Notes under the pieces: generated by a model
Databases searched by the model: none
What the model was told of the DNA's origin: nothing
What the model saw: the letters and a program-made list of their open reading frames with translations, nothing else
Part shown: positions 1 through 13,117 of the stretch, in pieces
Numbering within the stretch: position 1 is the first letter of the stretch
Layout of the letters: every line of letters begins with the position of its first letter
Assembly (NCBI RefSeq): GCF_937616625.2
Contig: NC_065571.1
Location: 20,831,701 to 20,895,700, forward strand
DNA: 64,000 bases
Direction of reading: 5' to 3'
DNA from: Mercurialis annua
Taxonomy: Eukaryota > Streptophyta > Magnoliopsida > Malpighiales > Euphorbiaceae
Translations under genes and position numbers: made by a program

Positions 1-977
1 CTCATATTTTAAAAATTAATCTTCTAGTATCAATATTAACACATGCAAGTCAAGACCCATTAGAATCACAATAAACCCTAACTTTCTAATTCAAAATTAA
101 TCCATGATTTGAGGTTACTAACCTTAAATTAAAGCTCCAATAGGTAGAGGACGATTAATTTGAGCCTAAACTTTAAGAACCCAAGCTTTCTCCATGCCTT
201 GAAGTTGAATGAATTTGATGAGGAAGGTGAGAGTTGGAGGTAGAAGATGGGTTTGTAAAAGAAACTGATTTCTCTGAAAATTTCTTATGGCTAGACTTAA
301 ATGGAAGTTAAGTTTTCTGAAATGTTATTTCTTAAGGTAAAGAAATTGATTTGGGCTTTGTAAATAAAAATGTATAATCTAATCCCTTTCTTAACCCAAA
401 TCCAAAAATTCCTTCTATTAACTATTCTTTTATTAAATCCTTACTAAAAGAAAAGAAAACCCTTAGCAGTTAAATAAGTCGTTTTTATATCGAGTTTAAA
501 TCTACTTTTTTCAAACGACTATAAATTATACGGAGTCCTTTTAACTAACTCAAAATATTAATCAATGCCTTTTTTTCCTTAAAATTTTACTATTTAACCG
601 TATAATTTATATATCGCACTTAAATCCGTATTTAAAAATGATATTCCAAGTATTTATAAATTCTCATAAAATATTCCAACTACAAAATTCACGGTTATTA
701 TGTGGATATCCATTTAAATTTATTTACTTTATTTAATGGGAATTTCTCCAATTTTTCCATTAAATCACAATATGCTTATCTCGATGTCCAAATACGAGAT
801 AAAATTTAATTTTAATAAATTTAGTCTAATAATATAGTCCAATTTTATTAAAATTCATTCCTCGTCAAAACGCTATTTTCCGCCTCATTTACGAAATTTC
901 TTTTAATTTAGCTCCAAATGTCTAAAATAATATAATTAATCCAATTAAATATTTTTCCAAAAATACGGGGTATTACA
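1..977 (-). mobile_element. LTR fragment (F-related), cut by window edge
   Basis: Read on the minus strand this starts with TGTAATACCCCGTATTTTTG at 977 and runs out of the window at position 1. It resembles the plus-strand LTR at 51783: both share the blocks for 'GAGATAAGCAT', 'AATTTGGAGAAATTCCC/CTCC' and 'TTTTGACGAGG' in the same order, so they are one LTR family. The satellite starts directly after it. No coding sequence is visible. The other end and the target duplication lie outside the window, so solo LTR versus full element cannot be decided. Confidence 0.8.
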
Positions 978-2320
978 GAAACAAATGCTAACGTTTCAAC
1001 TTTTTAGCGATTTAAGCCAAACGTTTAAAACGTTACGAATGAAATTCAAATGTTTCACTTTTTTAGCAATTTAAGCCAAACGTTTAAAATATTGCGACAC
1101 AAATCCACACGTTAAAAACGTCATGAAACAAATCCTAACGTTTCCCCTTTTTAGCGATTTAAGCCAAACCTTTAAAATGTTACAAAACAAATCCAAACAT
1201 TTTACTTTTTTAGCGATTTAAGCAAAACGTTTAAAATGTTACGAAACAAATCCAAACGTTTAGAACGTTACGAAACAAATCCTAACGTCTCACCGTTTTA
1301 GCAATTTAAGCCAGACATTTGAAACGTTGCAAAACAACTCCAAACATTTTAGCTTTTTAGTGATTTAAGGAAAACGTCTAAAATGTTACGAAGTAAATCC
1401 AAACATTTAGAACGTTACGAAACAAATCCTAACGTTTCACCTTTTTAGCAATTTAAGCCAAACGTTAAAAACGTTAGGAAACAAATCCTATCATTTCACC
1501 TTTATAGCGATTTAAGCCAAACGTTTAAAATGTTAGGAAACAAATACCAACGTTTTAAACGTTATGAAATAAATCCAAACATTTAGAATGTTACGAAATA
1601 ACTACAAACGTTTGACATTTTTAGCGATTTAAGCCAAACATTTAAAACAGTACAAAACAAATCCAAATGTTTTACCTTTTTAGCAATTTAAGAAAAACAT
1701 TTAAAATGTTACTAAAACAAATGTAAACGTTTGAAACGTTACGAAACAAATGCTAACATTTCAACTTTTTAGCGATTTAAGCCAAACGTTTAAAACGTTA
1801 TGAATGAAATTCTAACGTTTTATCTTTTTAGCAATTTAACCCAAACGTTTAAAACGTTACGACACAAATCCAAACGTTTAAAATGCTATGAATCAAATCC
1901 TAACGTTTCCCCTTATTAGCGATTTAAGCCAAACATTTAAAACGTTAGAAAACAAATGTAAACGTTTTACCTTTTTAGCAATTTAAGCAAAAAGTTTAAT
2001 ATGTTACGAAACGAATCCAAACGTTTAGAATGTTACGAAACAAATCCTAACGTTTCCCCTTTCTAACGATTTAAGCCAAACGTTTAAAACTTTACAAAAC
2101 AAATCCAAACGTTTCACCTTTTTAGCGATTTAAACCAAACATTTAAAATGTTACGAAACGAATCCAAATGTTTAAAACGAAACAAATCCTAACGTTTCCC
2201 CTTTCTAACGATTTAAGCCAAACGTTTAAAACTTTACAAAACAAATCCAAACGTTTCACCTTTTTAGCGATTTAAGCCAAAAGTTAAAAACATTATAAAA
2301 CAAATCCTAACATTTCATCT
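978..2320. repeat. 59-bp satellite block 1
   Basis: Head-to-tail repeats of about 59 bp with blocks TTTAGCGATTTAAGCC, AAACGTTTAAAACGTTACG and AAACAAATCCTAACGTTTCA. Some units carry an extra block of about 29 bp (AAACGTTTAGAACGTTACG + AAACAAATCC) and are then about 88 bp. Many ACGT cores have decayed to ACAT or ATGT. The block ends at the inserted solo LTR A, and the repeat continues in the same orientation on its far side. Confidence 0.95.
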
Positions 2321-4634
2321 CGTCACGACCCAAATTCATGGATCGCAACCGGCGCTAGGGTATGGGTATGGTCGTACCAAAATATGTAGCAAGCCTCGCG
2401 GAATACAATCAAACATATAAACCTGCAGAAAACATTGCTCGGGGGCAACCGAGACTCCAACCTATGTCTAGCAATTTATATCACAGTTCTAATATAAACA
2501 ACTTAAATATCTGAAATGCTCAGCTGAACCAAGTCTCAACAGCATGCCATATATATAACGAGATAAATCCAAAGATTACATGCCAAAGGTAATAATAAAA
2601 CAATCAAACCAATCCAACAATCCATAGTACGATAAATCAAATAAATACTAGTTCTACTGCGGTCTAAGAGTTTAAAATAATAGACTACTTTTATTGGCAT
2701 AAAAAGACCTCCTAGGAAACAAAGAATCGGAGATGACCAACGCTCTCAAAATAATAAGACTGGAAAAATTGGAAAAACAACGGGGTCATATATACTGAGA
2801 TGAGTTCATAGTGCTATTTACATTTATTAAGTTTAAAACCCTTAAAACATATCTTTTTATGCTAACATATATTCGATTATGGAAAACAATATTGAAAATA
2901 AAATCCTAAAGTATAAACCCAAAGTATATTCAAAAGTAGATGGCAATAAATCCACATCGATTCCAAAAGTAGGCCAGACATTGGTCAGCCAATCCCAAAG
3001 TACTTACCGGTGTACACAGTCTCGATACTCGCCTATCGAGTAGCTCGTTTCAATCAAGATCCACAATTGCTTAAAAACAGTTCATAAACATTTGATATAC
3101 TAAAATAACTTGCAGTACTTAATAAAGCGGTAAATAACACTACAAACTCACTGCTTGCTTATCCACATGAATCTTGGCAAACAGCTAACCATGCGTAGAC
3201 TCTGAAGCACGAGCATTCGACGGATCTAAATCATTATATAATTTAAAATATGATCAACCCCTAACTCTAAGAATACTAGACACCACATAGGACTAGCATT
3301 TCAAGCATAACCAAGGTACAACCAAATCACAACAAAAGTATCCACACAACCAAATAGCAAGTTAGGCAAGTTAAGCTTAGGTGAGTTCTTATCTTTGAAA
3401 ACAACGCCATAGTTCTTAAATACATAAATAGTCTTTTCAAAACCAAAGAGTTTCCCGAAGTAGTGTTTTAGCCTTAACTGCAGTATAGCTCAACACAACA
3501 TGACAGGCGACACAAGTCTAATGCGACTTAACAACCAAGGTGAAAACCAACGTTTTAAACCAATTCTTAAATAGAAACCAAAGTCATTTGACATAAGAAC
3601 TCATTCCCTAACTTAATAATGTGAAAAACATAATAAGCAATTTAGCCCAAATAGCTCGCCAACATTTGGAAAGTAACACCCAAGGTATATACACTTAAAT
3701 GCATCACTTAAATGGAATCAATAAACCTTAATTAACCTATGATTTAGCCTTAGCCAATTTATCATAAAACTCCCATTGTATTAGTTGTTAGCTAGCAACC
3801 TATTATCATTCTAAAGTGGATTTCAATAAAGCCTAAAACCAAAATTTCAATTCAAAACATTATCCAATGTATTAATCCTCGAATTAACTCAACCAATTCA
3901 ATCCACCCAAAGTACAAGTGACAGGAACAAGCCAACAACTACACAAATTAACATTTACAGATTTTAAAATCAAGGCAAACAGAAAATATAAGCCAAGCCA
4001 CCCAAGGTATTGAATGAACACATCATCTAGCAATCTCTAAAAATCATAAGAAGGGATTAGAGCCACTAACCTCTTGAAACGGATTAAGAATGATTCAATA
4101 AGAAAAACCCAGAAATTAAAGTGATCCAAATCAGCCTATGAACCAAAGGAAAGAGATACTAATGAATTACAACCCTAGGAATGACAATCCAATGATTTAA
4201 TTGATGAAAATTAGGATGGAAGACTTACCAATGATCAAAATATGATGAGGAATCAATAGGAGGTGATAATCAGAGCGCAGGTGACGTTTTAGGGCTTTAG
4301 AAAAAGTGTAAAATCTGATTACGTCAAGTTTAGGATCTTTAAATAAAAAATCAGCAAACTCAACAGTGCACGCGTCGCGTTAGCTACACATGCATCGCGC
4401 CCGCGACATAGGAAGATCGCGCCTGTGATATCCTACTACCTCCGATGAAAATTTCAATTTTTGAAAATGAAACAGAAACCGCTCCAAACTCCGGGCTACT
4501 CCCAATACATCTTAGAACACATATAAAAAGGTTTAGAACCTTCAAACCGTGATTCTAAGTAGTCGAACCACTCAAACGAACCCAAAGACACTTTAGGCTT
4601 AACGGAACTAGTCGGAAAAATACGGGGTGTTACA
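2321..4634 (-). mobile_element. Solo LTR A (Gypsy, Tekay/Del-like)
   Basis: On the minus strand it begins TGTAACACCCCGTATTTTTC at 4634 and ends GGGTCGTGAC at 2322, with a C at 2321 where the final A-complement T is expected. It is flanked by CATCT (2316-2320) and CACCT (4635-4639), a 5-bp target duplication with one change, so it is a solo LTR formed by LTR-LTR recombination. It shares its downstream half with LTRs B and D: the hairpin GAGCTA-CTCGATA...TATCGAG, the CAGTGAGTTTGTAGTG box, and the terminal CTAGCGCCGGT box. Its upstream half is unlike theirs. Positions 4410-4634 were copied to 8349-8573 by tandem duplication. Confidence 0.88.
4375..4428 (-). promoter_or_regulatory. CG-rich dyad array in LTR A
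   Basis: Three related units lie at 4375, 4395 and 4417, that is 20 and 22 bp apart. The middle one is a perfect dyad, TCGCG-CC-CGCGA (4395-4406). The third is TCGCG-CC-TGTGA, the same dyad with two C-to-T changes, and the first is degenerate (TCGCG-TT-AGCTA). The array stands out as CG-rich in an AT-rich LTR, about 210-260 bp from the LTR start. A TATTTAAAG-like TATA candidate lies just next to it on the minus strand (about 4337-4345). Role unknown; a repeated protein-binding site is one option. Confidence 0.5.
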
Positions 4635-7600
4635 CACCTTTTTAGCCATTTAAGCCAAACGTTTAAAACGTTTCGGAACAAATCCTAAAGTTTCACCATT
4701 TTAGCAATTTAAGCCAAATGTTTAAAACATTACGACACAAATCTAAAAACGTTTAAAACGTTACGAAACAAATCCAAACATTTGACCTTTTTAGTGATTT
4801 AAGCCAAACGTTTAAAACGTTAAAAACAAATCGAAATGTTTTAACGTTTTAGCAATTTAAGCAAAACATTTAAAATGTTACGAAACAAATCTAAACGTTT
4901 AAAATGTTACGAAACAAATGCAAATGTTTCACCTTTTTAGCGATTTAAGCCAAACGTTTAAAATGTTACGACACAAATCCAAACATTGAAAGCGTTAAGA
5001 AACAAATCATAACATTTGACCTTTTTAGCGATTTAAGCCTAACATTTAAAACATTACCAAACAAATACGTATGTTTTGCCTTTTTAGCGATTTAAGAAAA
5101 ACGCTTAATATGTTACAAAACAAATCTAAACGTTTAAAACGTTACGAAACAAATGATAATGTTTCACCTTTTTAGCAATTTAAGCTAAACGTTTAAAATA
5201 TTACGACACAAATCCAAACGTTTAAAACGTTGCGAAACAAATCCTAACGTTTCACCTTTTTAGAGACTTAATTCAAACATTTAAGACGTTACAAAACAAA
5301 TCCAAACATTTTTATTCTTTTAGCGATTTAAACAAACCCCAATATTTAGAACGTTAAGAAACAAATCCTAACGTTTCACCTTTTTAACGATTTAAGACAA
5401 ACCTTTAAAATGTAACAAAACAAATCCAAACGTTTCCCCTTTTAGCGATTTAAACAAAACGTTTAAAATGGTAAGAAATAATCCAAACGTTTAAAACGAA
5501 ACAAATCCTAACGTTTCACCTTTTTAGAGATTTAATCAAAACTTTTAAAACGTTATGAAAGAAATCCTACCGTTTCATCTTTTGAGCGATTTAAGCCAAA
5601 CGTTAAAAATGTAACGAAACAAATCCAAACGTTTAAAATGTTACAAAACAAATCCTAACATTTCACCTTTTCAGCGATTGATCCCAAACGTATACAAACA
5701 TTACGAAACAAATCCAAACGTTTCCCCTTTTTAGCGATTTAAGCCAAACTTTTACAAACGTTACGAAAGAAATCCAAACGTTTCATCTTTTTAACGATTT
5801 AAGCCGAATGTTTACAAACTTAAGAAACAAATCCAAACGTTTCAACTATTTAGCGATTGAAGCCAAACGTTTAAAACGTTTCAAAACAAGTCCAAATATT
5901 TCACCTTTTTAGCGATGTAAGCCAAACGTTTACAAACGTTAAGAAACAAATCCAAACATTTCCCCCTTTTAGCTATTTAAGCCAAACGTTTAAAACGCTA
6001 CGAAACCAATCCAAACGTTTAAAACGTTACAAAACAAATCCTAACGCTTCACCTTTTTAGCGATTTAAGCCAAACGTTTAAAACTTACAAAACAAAGCCA
6101 AACATTTCACCTTTTTAGCAATTTAAGCCAAACGTTTAAAACGTTTCGAAACAAATCCTAACGTTTCAGTTTTTTAGCGATTTAAGCCAAACGTTTTAAA
6201 CGCTGCGAAATAAATCCTAACATTTCATCTTTTTTGCAATTTATCTCGAACGATAAAAACGTTACGACACAAATCCAAACGTTTAAAAAGTTATGAAACA
6301 AATCCTAAAGTTTCACCTTTTTAGCGATTTAAGCCAAACATTTAAAATGTTACAAAACAAATCCAAATGTTTTACCTCTTTAGCGATTTAAGCAAAATGT
6401 TTAAAATGTTACAAAACAAATCCAAACGTTTAAAACGTTATGAAATAATTGCTAACGTTTCACCTTTTTAGCGATTTAAGCAAAACGTTTAAAACGTTAC
6501 GAATGAAATCCTAACGTTTCACCATTTTAGCTATTTCAGCCAAACTTTTAAAACGTTACGACACAAATCGAAACGTTTTACATTTTTTAGGGATTTAAGC
6601 AAAATGTTTAAAATGTTACAAAACAAATCCAAACATTTTACCTTATTTAGTAATTTAAGCAAAACATTTAAAATGTTACGAAACAAATCTGAACAATTAG
6701 AACATTACGAAACAAATCCTAACGTTTCACCTTTTTAGCGTTTTAAGCCAAACGTTTAAAATGTTACGAAACAAATCTAAAAGTTTAAAACAAAACAAAC
6801 CCTAACGTTTCACCTTTTTAGCGATTTAAGCCAACATTTTAAAACGTTACGAAACAAATCCTAACTTTAAACCTTTTTAGCAATTTGAGCCATACGTTTA
6901 AAATGTTACGAAACAAATCCAAATGTTTAACACATTACGAAATAAATCCTAACGTTTCACATTTTTAGCGATTGAAGCCAAACGTATACAAACATTACAA
7001 GACACATCCAAATGCTTCCCCTTTTTAGCGATTTAAGCCAAACATTTCCTAACGTTACAAAGCAAATCCAAACGTTTCACCTTTTTATCGATTTAAGCCA
7101 AACATTTAAAAGGTTATGAAACTAATCCAAATGTTTAAAACATTATGAAGAAACTAATTCAAATGTTTAAAACATTACGAAACAAATCCTAACGTTTCAC
7201 CCTTTTAGTCAAACATTTAAAACGTTACGAAACAAATCCTAACGTTTCACCTTTTTAACGATTTGAGCCAAACGTTTATAACATTACGAAAAAAATCATA
7301 ACGTTCCACCTTTTTAGCGATTTAAGCAAACGTTTAAAATGTTTCGAAACAAATCCAAACGTGTCACCTTTTTAGCAATTTAAGCAAAACGTTTAAAACG
7401 TTACATAACAAATCCTAACGTTTCACCATTTAGCGATTTAAGCCCAAGGTTTAAAATGTTACGAAACAAATCCTAACATTTCATCTTTTTGGCAATTTAA
7501 GCCAAACAAATAAAACGTTACGACACAAATCCAAACGTTTAATGTGTTACGAAAGAAATCCTAACATTTGACCTTTTTAGCGATTTATGCCAAATGTTTA

Positions 7601-8280
7601 AAACGTTACAAAACAATCCAAATGTTTTACCATTTTAATGATTTAAGCAAAACATTTAAAATGTTACGAAACAAATGCTAACGTTTCACCTTTTTAGCGA
7701 TTTAAGCCAAACGTTTAAAACGTTACGAATGAAATCCTAACATTTCACCTTTTTAGTAATTAAAGCCAAACGTATAAAACGTTGAGACACAAATCCAAAC
7801 GTTTATAACGTTACGAAGCAAATCCTAACGTTTTACCTTTTTAGTGATTTAAGCCAAATGTTTAAAACGTTACAAAACAAATCCAAACGTTTTACATTTT
7901 AGCGATTAAAGCAAAACGTTTAAAATGTTGTGAAACAAATCCAAACGTTTAGAACGTTACGAAACAAATTCTAACGTTTAACCTTTTTAGCAATTTAAGC
8001 CAAACATTTAAAATGTTACAAAACAAATCCAAACGTTTCACCTTTTTAAACGATTTAAGCCAAATGTTTAAAATGTTTCCAAACAAATCCAGACGTTTAA
8101 AACGAAACAAATCCTAACGTTTCACTTTTTTAGCGAATTAAGCCAAACTCTTAAAACGTTATGAAACAAATCCTCACGTTAGACCTTTTTTAGCGATTTT
8201 TGCGAAACGTTTAAAATGTTACGAAACAAATCCTAAAGTTTCACCTCTTTAGCGATTTAAGTCAAACGTTTAAAATATTA
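4635..8280. repeat. Satellite block 2 (higher-order copy 1)
   Basis: About 3.65 kb of the 59/88-bp satellite. It is one of four related higher-order segments, recognised by two anchors: AAAAACAAATCGAAATG at 4822 and GATTTTTGCGAAAC at 8195. The same anchors occur at 8761/12137, 27245/30819 and 32829/36311. Units with TTTACAAACG in place of TTTAAAACG cluster in the middle (about 5.7-5.95 kb). No gene is visible; the open frames here are read through the repeat. Confidence 0.95.
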
Positions 8281-8348
8281 TGTAATATTCCGTGTTTTTG
8301 TTTTTATTATTATTAAATTATTTCAAATTTTTGCATTCCGTCAAGGTT
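8281..8348 (+). mobile_element. LTR B 5'-end fragment (duplicated copy)
   Basis: The 68 bp from TGTAATATTCCGTG to GTCAAGGTT match the first bases of element B's LTR at 12223. They were carried here by the tandem duplication and are joined directly to the copied end of LTR A. They are not a separate insertion. Confidence 0.9.
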
Positions 8349-8573
8349 AGGAAGATCGCGCCTGTGATATCCTACTACCTCCGATGAAAATTTCAATTTT
8401 TGAAAATGAAACAGAAACCGCTCCAAACTCCGGGCTACTCCCAATACATCTTAGAACACATATAAAAAGGTTTAGAACCTTCAAACCGTGATTCTAAGTA
8501 GTCGAACCACTCAAACGAACCCAAAGACACTTTAGGCTTAACGGAACTAGTCGGAAAAATACGGGGTGTTACA
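8349..8573 (-). mobile_element. LTR A terminal fragment (duplicated copy)
   Basis: Copy of 4410-4634 at offset 3939, including the LTR start (minus-strand TGTAACACCCCG) and the following CACCT of the satellite. It starts inside the dyad array of LTR A, at AGGAAGATCGCG. Confidence 0.92.
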
Positions 8574-11500
8574 CACCTTTTTAGCCATTTAAGCCAAACG
8601 TTTAAAACGTTTCGGAACAAATCCTAAAGTTTCACCATTTTAGCAATTTAAGCCAAATGTTTAAAACATTACGACACAAATCTAAAAACGTTTAAAACGT
8701 TACGAAACAAATCCAAACATTTGACCTTTTTAGTGATTTAAGCCAAACGTTTAAAACGTTAAAAACAAATCGAAATGTTTTAACGTTTTAGCAATTTAAG
8801 CAAAACATTTAAAATGTTACGAAACAAATCTAAACGTTTAAAATGTTACGAAACAAATGCAAATGTTTCACCTTTTTAGCGATTTAAGCCAAACGTTTAA
8901 AATGTTACGACACAAATCCAAACATTGAAAGCGTTAAGAAACAAATCCTAACATTTGACCTTTTTAGCGATTTAAGCCTAACATTTAAAACATTACCAAA
9001 CAAATACGTATGTTTTGCCTTTTTAGCGATTTAAGAAAAACGCTTAATATGTTACAAAACAAATCTAAACGTTTAAAACGTTACGAAACAAATGATAATG
9101 TTTCACCTTTTTAGCAATTTAAGCTAAACGTTTAAAATATTACGACACAAATCCAAACGTTTAAAACGTTGCGAAACAAATCCTAACGTTTCACCTTTTT
9201 AGAGACTTAATTCAAACATTTAAGACGTTACAAAACAAATCCAAACATTTTTATTCTTTTAGCGATTTAAACAAACCCCAATGTTTAGAACGTTAAGAAA
9301 CAAATCCTAACGTTTCACCTTTTTAACGATTTAAGACAAACCTTTAAAACGTAACAAAACAAATCCAAACGTTTTCCCTTTTAGCGATTTAAACAAAACG
9401 TTTAAAATGGTAAGAAATAATCCAAACGTTTAAAACGAAACAAATCCTAACGTTTCACCTTTTTAGCGATTTAATCAAAACTTTTAAAACGTTATGAAAG
9501 AAATCCTACCGTTTCATCTTTTGAGCGATTTAAGCCAAACGTTAAAAATGTAACGAAACAAATCCAAACGTTTAAAATGTTACAAAACAAATCCTAACAT
9601 TTCACCTTTTCAGCGATTGATCCCAAACGTATACAAACATTACGAAACAAATCCAAACGTTTCCCCTTTTTAGCGATTTAAGCCAAACTTTTACAAACGT
9701 TACGAAAGAAATCCAAACGTTTCATCTTTTTAGCGATTTAAGCCGAATGTTTACAAACTTAAGAAACAAATCCAAACGTTTCAACTATTTAGCGATTGAA
9801 GCCAAACGTTTAAAACGTTTCAAAACAAGTCCAAATATTTCACCTTTTTAGCGATGTAAGCCAAACGTTTACAAACGTTAAGAAACAAATCCAAACATTT
9901 TTTCCCCTTTTAGCTATTTAAGCCAAACGTTTAAAACGCTATGAAACCAATCCAAACGTTTAAAACGTTACAAAACAAATCCTAACGCTTCACCTTTTTA
10001 GCGATTTAAGCCAAACGTTTAAAACTTTACAAAACAAAGCCAAACATTTCCCCTTTTTAGCAATTTAAGCCAAACGTTTAAAACGTTTCGAAACAAATCC
10101 TAACGTTTCAGTTTTTTAGCGATTTAAGCCAAACGTTTTAAACGCTGCGAAATAAATCCTAACATTTCATCTTTTTTGCAATTTATCTCGAACGATAAAA
10201 ACGTTACGACACAAATCCAAACGTTTAAAAAGTTATGAAACAAATCCTAAAGTTTCACCTTTTTAGCGATTTAAGCCAAACATTTAAAATGTTACAAAAC
10301 AAATCCAAATGTTTTACCTCTTTAGCGATTTAAGCAAAATGTTTAAAATGTTACAAAACAAATCCAAACGTTTAAAACGTTATGAAATAATTGCTAACGT
10401 TTCACCTTTTTAGCGATTTAAGCAAAACGTTTAAAACGTTACGAATGAAATCCTAACGTTTCACCATTTTAGCTATTTCAGCCAAACTTTTAAAACGTTA
10501 CGACACAAATCGAAACGTTTTACATTTTTTAGGGATTTAAGCAAAATGTTTAAAATGTTACAAAACAAATCCAAACATTTTACCTTATTTAGTGATTTAA
10601 GCAAAACATTTAAAATGTTACGAAACAAATCTGAACAATTAGAACATTACGAAACAAATCCTAACGTTTCACCTTTTTAGCGTTTTAAGCCAAACGTTTA
10701 AAATGTTACGAAACAAATCTAAACGTTTAAAACAAAACAAACCCTAACGTTTCACCTTTTTAGCGATTTAAGCCAACATTTTAAAACGTTACGAAACAAA
10801 TCCTAACTTTAAACCTTTTTAGCAATTTGAGCCATACGTTTAAAATGTTACGAAACAAATCCAAATGTTTAACACATTACGAAATAAATCCTAACGTTTC
10901 ACATTTTTAGCGATTGAAGCCAAACGTATACAAACATTACAAGACACATCCAAATGCTTCCCCTTTTTAGCGATTTAAGCCAAACATTTCCTAACGTTAC
11001 AAAGCAAATCCAAACGTTTCACCTTTTTATCGATTTAAGCCAAACATTTAAAAGGTTATGAAACTAATCCAAATGTTTAAAACATTATGAAGAAACTAAT
11101 CCAAATGTTTAAAACATTACGAAACCAATCCTAACGTTTCACCCTTTTAGTCAAACATTTAAAACGTTACGAAACAAATCCTAACGTTTCACCTTTTTAA
11201 CGATTTGAGCCAAACGTTTATAACATTACGAAAAAAATCATAACGTTTCACCTTTTTAGCGATTTATGCAAACGTTTAAAATGTTTCGAAACAAATCCAA
11301 ACGTGTCACCTTTTTAGCAATTTAAGCAAAACGTTTAAAACGTTACATAACAAATCCTAACGTTTCACCATTTAGCGATTTAAGCCCAAGGTTTAAAATG
11401 TTACGAAACAAATCCTAACATTTCATCTTTTTGGCAATTTAAGCCAAACAAATAAAACGTTACGACACAAATCCAAACGTTTAATGTGTTACGAAAGAAA

Positions 11501-12222
11501 TCCTAACATTTGACCTTTTTAGCGATTTATGCCAAATGTTTAAAACGTTACAAAACAATTCAAATGTTTTACCATTTTAACAATTTAAGCAAAACATTTA
11601 AAATGTTACGAAACAAATGCTAACGTTTCACCTTTTTAGCGATTTAAGCCAAACGTTTAAAACGTTACGAATGAAATCCTAACATTTCACCTTTTTAGTA
11701 ATTAAAGCCAAACGTATAAAACGTTGTGACACAAATCCAAACGTTTATAACGTTACGAAGCAAATCCTAACGTTTTACCTTTTTAGTGATTTAAGCCAAA
11801 TGTTTAAAACGTTACAAAACAAATCCAAACGTTTTACATTTTAGCGATTAAAGCAAAACGTTTAAAATGTTGTGAAACAAATCCAAACGTTTAGAACGTT
11901 ACGAAACAAATTCTAACGTTTAACCTTTTTAGCAATTTAAGCCAAACATTTAAAATGTTACAAAACAAATCCAAACGTTTCACCTTTTTAAACGATTTAA
12001 GCCAAATGTTTAAAATGTTTCCAAACAAATCCAGACGTTTAAAACGAAACAAATCCTAACGTTTCACTTTTTTAGCGAATTAAGCCAAACTCTTAAAATG
12101 TTATGAACCAAATCCTCACGTTAGACCTTTTTTAGCGATTTTTGCGAAACGTTTAAAATGTTACGAAACAAATCCTAACGTTTCACCTCTTTAGCGATTT
12201 AAGTCAAACGTTTAAAATATTA
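8574..12222. repeat. Satellite block 3 (higher-order copy 2)
   Basis: Near-identical copy of 4635-8280. It ends at TATTA, the left target duplication of element B. Anchors lie at 8761 and 12137. Confidence 0.95.
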
Positions 12223-13117
12223 TGTAATATTCCGTGTTTTTGTTTTTATTATTATTAAATTATTTCAAATTTTTGCATTCCGTCAAGGTTAGGAAGATCG
12301 CGGGTTTGGTCTCTGGGCCAAGAATTTGGATTTTGCTTTAATTGATTGAAAGTGGTGATTAAATGGCAAGAATGGCCCTTAAATGATTTTGTTTTAAATC
12401 TTTTGATTTCTTAAATTAAATATTATATATATATTGATTATTTAATTTTGATTTTAACTTGGGGATTTCATTTAAATTAGAAGTTTGACAATTTGGTAAT
12501 ATTATTTTTAAAATCTAAAAATAATATTTGATTCATTATAATTAAATTAATAACTATTATTATTATTATTATTTAATTATTATTTTGAAATTTTGGCTTA
12601 GTGTGCCAATTTGGTTAAATTTATAATTTAGCTATTTAATTATTTATTAAATTATTTTAGCAATGGGATTTGTTAGTAATTATTAATTACTTGGATAATT
12701 ATGTTTTATTTTAATTATTGACTGGGCGTATCAATTTGACGTTTGAGATTTTGAACGTTTTTTTTAATTTATTTTAATTAATTAAAATGGTTGTAACTTG
12801 GGTTACTTGAAGTTAAAGCTATTGGGTTTCATTTTAAATATTGATTTATTATTTTATCAAAGTTGTTTCTACATTATAAATTATGGTTTATAATTGGACA
12901 TAATTATATTTATTTTATCAAAGCGATTTTTGGGAATTATAAACTTTGGTTTATATATTGATAAAATAATATTTTGGGTCGGGTTAGACTTGGGTCACCC
13001 GGCATGTGAGGTAGCTTGGTAGTTATTAGTAACTTGGCTAACCCACTATTTGAGGAATTGATTTAAGTTATTATTTAAATATTATTTAAGTAATATTTTC
13101 CTGAACAGATTTTAAAG

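Larger units (their letters stand above)
4410..12290. repeat. 3.94-kb tandem duplication
   Basis: Segment 4410-8348 is repeated as 8349-12290 (offset 3939, growing to 3942 through small indels). Each copy holds the last 225 bp of LTR A, a satellite block of about 3.65 kb, and the first 68 bp of LTR B. The 12-mer AGGAAGATCGCG stands at the start (4410), at the junction (8349) and at the end (12291). By eye the copies differ only by scattered single bases (for example at 4987 and 8949, and near 5342 and 9281). The event is therefore recent, and younger than the insertion of both LTR A and element B. Confidence 0.93.

Noticed and set aside
4496..4681. Identical 61-codon minus-strand frames at 4496 and 8435
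   Set aside because: They run across the LTR A end into satellite and are identical only because of the 3.94-kb tandem duplication.
12556..12575. ATT microsatellite in LTR B (longer in the 3' LTR, about 22955-22984)
   Set aside because: An ordinary simple-sequence length difference; not informative beyond showing LTR divergence.
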